A stretch of DNA of 47,375 nt from Selenomonas sp. FOBRC6 (lineage in GTDB: Bacteria > Bacillota > Negativicutes > Selenomonadales > Selenomonadaceae): positions 1 through 47,375 of the forward strand of contig NZ_ALKG01000106.1 in NCBI RefSeq assembly GCF_000286455.1. Reading direction: 5' to 3'. Below are positions 42,919-47,375 of the stretch, one piece after another. The notes beneath the pieces were generated by a model, which was not told where the DNA came from, searched no databases, and saw only the letters and a list, made by a program, of their open reading frames with translations. Position numbers and translations under genes: made by a program. Every line of letters starts with the position of its first letter. Positions within the stretch are counted from its first letter, which is position 1.

Positions 42919-43338
42919 ATGAACATGAGGGAAGAATTCGAGCGCATGATGCGCGAGCAGTGCGAGATCGCACTCGCGACAATGACGGACGGGCTGCCGC
43001 ACGTGCGCATTGTAAACTTCTACTACACATCTGAGGAGCGCCGCGTCTACTTCGCCACGCTGAAGGACAACGAGAAGGTCGTCGAGCTTGCCGCGAATCC
43101 AAACATCGCCTTCAGCACCGTGCCGCACAACAATACGATGGAGCACGTCCGTGCAAGCGGGCACGCCGTGAAGTCCACCCGGACAATCCACGACCTCGCC
43201 GACGCCTTTGCGGAGAAAGGCCCGCGCGTGCGCGAGTTCATCAGCGCCGTCGGCGACGACCTTATCCTCTACGAGATCACGCTGACAGAAGCGGTCGTGA
43301 ACCTCGACCTCGGAAAACGCGAGACAATCGTACTCTAA
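42919..43338 (+). CDS. Pyridoxamine 5'-phosphate oxidase family protein (FMN split barrel)
   Basis: A 139-residue protein with the split-barrel pattern: an N-terminal helix (FERMMREQCEIALATM), paired strands with GLPHVRIVNFYY, VYFATLKDNEKVVELAANP and IAFSTVP, and a C-terminal strand. Members bind FMN, F420 or haem; the cofactor here is not determined. The ATG at 42919 follows GGGAAGAG; the longer frame from 42784 lies within the upstream gene. It ends at a strong terminator. Confidence 0.83.
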   Translation: MNMREEFERMMREQCEIALATMTDGLPHVRIVNFYYTSEERRVYFATLKDNEKVVELAANPNIAFSTVPHNNTMEHVRASGHAVKSTRTIHDLADAFAEKGPRVREFISAVGDDLILYEITLTEAVVNLDLGKRETIVL

Positions 43339-43339
43339 C

Positions 43340-43376
43340 ACAAAAAGGCTGCGAAGCGAATTCGCAGCCTTTTTGT
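43340..43376. terminator. Bidirectional terminator
   Basis: A perfect 15-bp inverted repeat (43340-43354 with 43362-43376), A5/T5 in the arms, between convergent genes. Confidence 0.88.
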
Positions 43377-43392
43377 ATCCACATTCTGTCAA

Positions 43393-44631
43393 TCACTTCC
43401 TGCGTGGATGCGTACGATCGTACTCCTCCATAAGACCAATAATCTGATCCATCATCTTAATCTCAGCTTTACCATAGATGCTGCTATTAAGATTCTCTTC
43501 ATAAGATCGCGTCTTATCGTATGCAATCAAATCAAGGATCTTAACCTCTGAACCATCCTTGCTCGAAAACACAACATAACTCATTCTTGGGATGTTTGGA
43601 TCATATCCATACCGACTTTCGCTCGGTGCAACAACGCTTATGTTTTCACGATGAAAAATATCTTTTTTAATTGCCGCAGCAATCTGTCCTGCAATGTAAA
43701 AGCTGCGTTCTACATCAGCAACATCCATACGTGAAGGAATATCAAGGTGTACTCTGTCTAAGAATACGTTTCCATAACTATTAACACCAACCCGCCCATT
43801 CGAACTTTTCTTAATATAATCTGCCACGCGATCAAAACGCTTTTGTGTCTCAGGATGAGGGTTTCGGAAATTCTTAGGGCGTTTTCCATCGGGATAACGA
43901 ATCTCTTCAAGCTTCATGAACCTATAAAACTTCGTTAACGCTCCACCAGTTGAATACTCAGGAACGTTTTCAAGGAATTTAAGCCCCCACTCGTCAGCAC
44001 CCTTCTCCTGATTGAACGACATCTGACGATCAATAAGTGTATCAACAAGGTTCACACCAGCACTCTGAGCGAGAGCGCCACCAACAGAGCCAGCCTGTCC
44101 ACCAAAGATACCAACAAGTAGATTCAAACCAAACTGTTTATCATAACCCTCAAGATGATCTTTTCCAGCCCAATGCCCGAACTCGTGCCCCATCACAAAA
44201 GCAACAGAAGATGTATTATAAATATTCGACCTGTTTAAGGGGCGCAGATTATTGCTATTCGTATACCCGTTATTTTGATAAGTGTTCATAAAGTTCACCA
44301 TCGAATCCGCCATATACGAATACCCGCCCGGGAGCATAAATGCATTCGGATGATCGGAATGGTACAGCTTCATCGGCGCCAGCCAGCGCGTGTGCCTGCC
44401 GTCATTCCAGTTGAGCTGCGTGGGGTTGCACTCAATCAGCCGCTTCTGGATCTCGACGATGTCATCGTCCCACGCGACATCGTACTTCTCCTCCGTACGC
44501 TCCGCCGCAGCTGCACCGATCTCGCGCTCCTCCGCGCTCGTCATAAAGTGCGCCTGTGCAGGCGAGAACGGCTGCGCCGCTGCCAGCAAAAGCCCAAACA
44601 TAAACCCCATGGAAAATACATACTTCTTCAT
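43393..44631 (-). CDS. M48 family metalloprotease, exported
   Basis: A 412-residue protein with a signal peptide (about 1-27, PAQAH region). The zinc site is HEFGH (149-153) and the third ligand is in an ExxxD motif (Glu209/Asp213). This fits the M48 BepA/LoiP-like peptidases that act in the periplasm on misfolded envelope proteins. The ATG at 44631 lies 9 bases after AAAGGAG. The first about 97 codons are GC-rich like the neighbours, whereas the rest is clearly AT-richer, suggesting a mosaic or partly transferred gene. A small membrane protein gene lies 49 bp upstream. Confidence 0.85.
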   Translation of the reverse strand: MKKYVFSMGFMFGLLLAAAQPFSPAQAHFMTSAEEREIGAAAAERTEEKYDVAWDDDIVEIQKRLIECNPTQLNWNDGRHTRWLAPMKLYHSDHPNAFMLPGGYSYMADSMVNFMNTYQNNGYTNSNNLRPLNRSNIYNTSSVAFVMGHEFGHWAGKDHLEGYDKQFGLNLLVGIFGGQAGSVGGALAQSAGVNLVDTLIDRQMSFNQEKGADEWGLKFLENVPEYSTGGALTKFYRFMKLEEIRYPDGKRPKNFRNPHPETQKRFDRVADYIKKSSNGRVGVNSYGNVFLDRVHLDIPSRMDVADVERSFYIAGQIAAAIKKDIFHRENISVVAPSESRYGYDPNIPRMSYVVFSSKDGSEVKILDLIAYDKTRSYEENLNSSIYGKAEIKMMDQIIGLMEEYDRTHPRRK

Positions 44632-44680
44632 TCCATACATCTCCTTTGTAAATCTCCTCCCCATCCGTAGGGAGTGTCCC

Positions 44681-44914
44681 TTATTCCTCTCCTCGGTGCG
44701 CTGCCCGGCGCACAGCCGCCGTCACATACTTTTTCGCAGCTGCCCATCCCCGCTGACAGCGTCGATTCTGCGTGAGATACCATGTGATCGGATACGCGAG
44801 CATCGTGAGCACCCTGATCGCCGTGCCAAGGGCGGTGTCGGGCGTCGTACCGAACAGCCACGTAAAGACCTCAATGTAACGATAATAATACCACTCTGCA
44901 AATGCATCCAACAT
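44681..44914 (-). CDS. Small membrane protein, unknown function
   Basis: A 77-residue protein with aromatic N-terminal segments (EWYYYRYIEVFTWLFG) and one hydrophobic helix (VLTMLAYPITWYL), ending in a basic tail. No family was recognised. It has an AAGGGATG site, follows a good promoter and is co-oriented with the M48 protease gene, so it may be a partner of that protease. Confidence 0.55.
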   Translation of the reverse strand: MLDAFAEWYYYRYIEVFTWLFGTTPDTALGTAIRVLTMLAYPITWYLTQNRRCQRGWAAAKKYVTAAVRRAAHRGEE

Positions 44915-44989
44915 TGAACCACATCCCTTTCTTCATCGCCCCATCCGTGGGGTGTATACATCTGCTTCCCTGTGACGGGAAAGACACGT

Positions 44990-45018
44990 ATATTATCATG
45001 AGAAAAATGCCTTGTCAA
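44990..45018 (-). promoter_or_regulatory. Promoter of the small membrane protein/M48 operon
   Basis: On the minus strand: perfect TTGACA (45018-45013), 17 bp, then TAATAT (44995-44990). Confidence 0.75.
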
Positions 45019-45056
45019 CTCCTATTTTCTGGATTTTCATAAAAATGCAGATTTTC

Positions 45057-45086
45057 TTCACGCCTGCACATTTCACATGTTATAAT
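45057..45086 (+). promoter_or_regulatory. Promoter of the WYL regulator pair
   Basis: TTCACG (45057-45062), an 18-bp spacer ending TGT (extended -10) and a perfect TATAAT (45081-45086). It is about 40 bp from the divergent M48 promoter. Confidence 0.65.
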
Positions 45087-45109
45087 GGTAAAAATGAGAG
45101 GGGGGTGGC

Positions 45110-46360
45110 ATGGGCACCGGCTTCAACAAATTCATCGGCGACTATGACACGCTGCGCCCGTTTCTGCGCCTCGTCTCCTACAGCTGTTACGACAAGGAGG
45201 CTCTCGCGCAGCGTCTCGGGCAGAGCACGCGCAGCGCCGAGGACAACTGGGCGCGCGTATACTTCTGTCTGCCGGAGGAGATGCTGCTCTCCGCGCGGCA
45301 GGCACGCCGTGAGATCCACGGCCTGCGCAGCGATCCCTATCAGCTCGCCGGCAACTTCCTCGCGCGTACCTATCAGATCAAGGCGCTCACGGGACGGGCG
45401 ATCGCCGCGCTCATCTTTCTCCTCCAGACGCTCGCCGCCGCAAAGGAACCGATGCGCCAAACGGCGCTTGTCCGTGCGTACGATCTGCTGCCGATCAGCG
45501 AGCAACAGGCAGAGGCTGCGCCGAAGGTCAGCCCTGCAACCGTGTTTCGCCAGTTGGGTGAGCTGGAGTCTCTCGGGATTCTGCGGCGCACAATGCGAGG
45601 GAACGCCCTCTGCTACGCCATGGCGGAGCAGCCGCTTGCGGAGCTCACGGCAGACGAACGGCGCACGCTCTACTACGCCATCGGCTTCTATCGCTTCGTC
45701 GCCGTCCTTTCCGTGCCCGGATACTTCCTCGCCACAACGCTCCGCTGCCTGTATCCGGAAGATGCGGAGCCATTTCTCCCCGTCCAGATCAAGCACAGCC
45801 CCATCACGCGCATTCTCGACGACGAGGTGCTGCATACGATCATCACCGCCATTGAGGAGCAATGCGCCGTCACCTTCTCCTATCGGAACCGTGAGACGAT
45901 CGCTGTCCCGCAGGAGATCATCACCGACTTTCACACGGGGCGGCAGTATATGTGCGCAGCCGTGCAGCGGAGGGGATCTGCAGCGTTTACAAAGACGTCC
46001 CGGTTCCGTATCGACTGCATGGAGCGCGTTGCTCCCGCAAAACCGATATGCGCCGCTGCGTGCCCCGCACCGCCCCCTCATACACTGACACTCACGCTCT
46101 TCTATGAGAGCGAGCGTCATCGCGCGCGCCTCATACAGCGCATCCGCGCGCGTTTCCCCACTGCCGTCTTCACGGAAGGAGCGGGCTGCTTTTACGCCGC
46201 CGTAGAGATTGCGGACGATCTGAGCCTGCTCCCGTGGATCCGCACCTTTCACCCGTGGATCTGTATTGCAGCCGATGCCTCGCCGTGTTTGGCGCGGCGC
46301 ATGAGAGATGATGCCGAGGAGGCGCTGAAAAACTATGGCATACAGCCCCCTCTTTCATGA
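45110..46360 (+). CDS. WYL-domain transcriptional regulator, first of a pair
   Basis: A 416-residue protein. Residues about 1-205 form an N-terminal winged-helix-containing region (a helix-turn-helix-like segment with SPATVFRQLGELESLGIL near 144-161); about 230-310 is the WYL fold (VTFSYRNRETIAVPQEII and SRFRIDCMERV); the C-terminus is a WCX-type extension. WYL proteins usually bind nucleic acid and sense a ligand. A GGGGGG site precedes the ATG. Its end overlaps the second WYL gene by 26 bp. Confidence 0.8.
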   Translation: MGTGFNKFIGDYDTLRPFLRLVSYSCYDKEALAQRLGQSTRSAEDNWARVYFCLPEEMLLSARQARREIHGLRSDPYQLAGNFLARTYQIKALTGRAIAALIFLLQTLAAAKEPMRQTALVRAYDLLPISEQQAEAAPKVSPATVFRQLGELESLGILRRTMRGNALCYAMAEQPLAELTADERRTLYYAIGFYRFVAVLSVPGYFLATTLRCLYPEDAEPFLPVQIKHSPITRILDDEVLHTIITAIEEQCAVTFSYRNRETIAVPQEIITDFHTGRQYMCAAVQRRGSAAFTKTSRFRIDCMERVAPAKPICAAACPAPPPHTLTLTLFYESERHRARLIQRIRARFPTAVFTEGAGCFYAAVEIADDLSLLPWIRTFHPWICIAADASPCLARRMRDDAEEALKNYGIQPPLS

Positions 46361-47321
46361 GGTTCACTCCTATCCCTACCTCTGGCTCTGCCGCCTCTGC
46401 AACGAGGTTCATGCGGGCGCCGGACTCACGCGCACAGACATCCTGCGCCGCCTCGGACAGATGGAGGGGCTCGACCTCGTGGATCACCTGAGTCAGGAGC
46501 GTCTTGCAGCGCTGACGGACGCGGTCTTCTCCTTCGACGAGGCGGGCAGAGCCGTCCTCGCAGCAGATCTCCCCGTTCCCCATCGCCCGACTACGGATGA
46601 GCTGCGCTGGCTGAAGACCATGCTCACAGATCCCGCGGCAGCTTTCCTTCTCCCCAGAGAATTGCGCGAAAAGCTGTGCACGCGCCTCGCCGACGTACCT
46701 GCCTACCCGACACATATATGGCAGGCAGAGCGGGAGCAGGGCGATGATCTGCCCGCACTCCAAACGACGCTCGCCTCATTCTGGCAGGCGCTGACCACGG
46801 GACACATGATCTCCTACTTCAACATCGACGGCCGCGGCAAACGCCACGCGCACACAGCTGCGCCCTGCCGTCTGGAATACGACGCGCAGAGCAATCGCTT
46901 CCGCGCGATCGTCTGGGATACGGTGGAGATGCGTGCGGTCAAGCTGAACCTCCGCAGTATCCGCACACTGCACGTGCTCGATGCGCCCATCCCCGCAGAT
47001 ACCGAGGCGGACTTTCACGGATTTTTGGAGGGCAGGCGGCGCAGCTTCCGCATGCGGGTTCTGCCGCGAAACAACGCCGTCGAGCGCTGTTTTATGATCT
47101 TTGCCTCCTACGAAAAAGAAGCCGCCGTCGACAGCGCGGATGGCAGCTATCTCCTCACCATCCACTACTATGACTTCGACTACGAGGAGGTGCGCCGCCA
47201 CATCCTCTCCCTCGGTGCCGCCGCCATCGTGCTCGCGCCTGAGGAGCTCCGCAGTGCCGTCGCCGAGACATGGCACGCGGCATGGCAGCGCACCCACAAC
47301 AATTTTTCTCCTATGCAATGA
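46335..47321 (+). CDS. WYL-domain regulator-like protein, second of a pair
   Basis: A 328-residue protein related in layout to the first WYL protein: a helical N-terminus (YLWLCRLCNEVHAGAGLTRT), a WYL-like core (about 155-225, HMISYFNIDGRGKRHAHTA and VKLNLRSIRTLHVL) and a WCX-like C-terminus (DFDYEEVRRHILSLG). No clear HTH was recognised, so it may act as a partner of the first protein. The 26-bp overlap indicates translational coupling. A MITE-like end begins two bases after its stop. Confidence 0.75.
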   Translation: MAYSPLFHEVHSYPYLWLCRLCNEVHAGAGLTRTDILRRLGQMEGLDLVDHLSQERLAALTDAVFSFDEAGRAVLAADLPVPHRPTTDELRWLKTMLTDPAAAFLLPRELREKLCTRLADVPAYPTHIWQAEREQGDDLPALQTTLASFWQALTTGHMISYFNIDGRGKRHAHTAAPCRLEYDAQSNRFRAIVWDTVEMRAVKLNLRSIRTLHVLDAPIPADTEADFHGFLEGRRRSFRMRVLPRNNAVERCFMIFASYEKEAAVDSADGSYLLTIHYYDFDYEEVRRHILSLGAAAIVLAPEELRSAVAETWHAAWQRTHNNFSPMQ

Positions 47322-47322
47322 A

Positions 47323-47375
47323 GGAATCACTGATAAAATGAAGTCCGTCAGATTGGTGTAGATTTTTTTGTCCTG
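47323..47375. repeat. End of a third MITE-like copy (cut by the window edge)
   Basis: GGAATCACTGATAAAATG and the following bases match the reverse complement of the right end of the 23041 element (shared CTGATAAAAT, CAGATTGG, GTAGATTTTT). It lies in the opposite orientation and continues beyond the window. Confidence 0.7.

Noticed and set aside
44940-44953. CCCC-N6-GGGG hairpin in the leader of the M48 operon as a riboswitch
   Set aside because: It is only a 4-bp stem, with no further conserved structure visible.

Overview
The window looks like a chromosomal segment of a Gram-negative-type Firmicute of the class Negativicutes, most likely a Selenomonas or close relative. This is inferred from high-GC coding sequence, strong AGGAGG-type ribosome binding sites and TTGACA/TATAAT promoters, combined with outer-membrane (LptD, heptose and heptosyltransferase) genes and anaerobic metabolism (2-oxoacid:ferredoxin oxidoreductase, lactate dehydrogenase, futalosine-route menaquinone genes). 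No rRNA, tRNA or CRISPR array was recognised.

Layout. 1-1.3 kb: a tyrosine recombinase. 1.3-11.8 kb (minus strand): an LPS core cluster running lptD, heptose kinase-like, heptose-1-P adenylyltransferase, two family-9 glycosyltransferases, heptose-7-P kinase, hldD, gmhB, a family-2 glycosyltransferase, a broken O-antigen-ligase-like gene and a DUF535 gene. 11.9-14.7 kb: small secreted proteins and a methyltransferase. 14.8-18.9 kb: an RND efflux pair. 19-20.1 kb: a DUF3290/DUF421 membrane pair. 20.2-23.0 kb: korDABC. 23.0-25.9 kb: a MITE-like element, ldh with a terminator-like hairpin in its leader, and two toxin-antitoxin modules (DinJ/YafQ and MntA/HepT) whose promoters share a nearly identical 40-bp block. 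25.95-28.9 kb: an MTAP-family phosphorylase with mqnC and mqnE. 29.2-30.6 kb: a MATE transporter. 30.7-36.7 kb: a four-gene operon of zinc-ribbon, SUFU/DUF4253 and TPR proteins that resembles immunity-type loci. 36.8-39.4 kb: a LUD protein, a second mqnE paralogue and a cyclase-family enzyme. 39.5-40.1 kb: about 570 bases with a near-consensus promoter, many local hairpins, no convincing ORF and a strong terminator; this is the best candidate for an undescribed element, a large structured RNA. 40.2-43.3 kb: an OPT transporter, a small secreted protein and a flavin split-barrel protein. 43.4-44.9 kb: an M48 protease of mosaic base composition with a small membrane protein. 45.1-47.3 kb: two overlapping WYL regulators, followed by the end of another MITE copy.

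How the genes work together. The LPS cluster supplies ADP-heptose synthesis, core glycosylation and outer-membrane export from what reads as one long transcription unit. korDABC, ldh and the mqn genes belong to central anaerobic carbon and electron flow. The 23-26 kb stretch is the main accessory patch (MITE copies, toxin-antitoxin modules). All family assignments come from reading the translated sequences; no database search was run.
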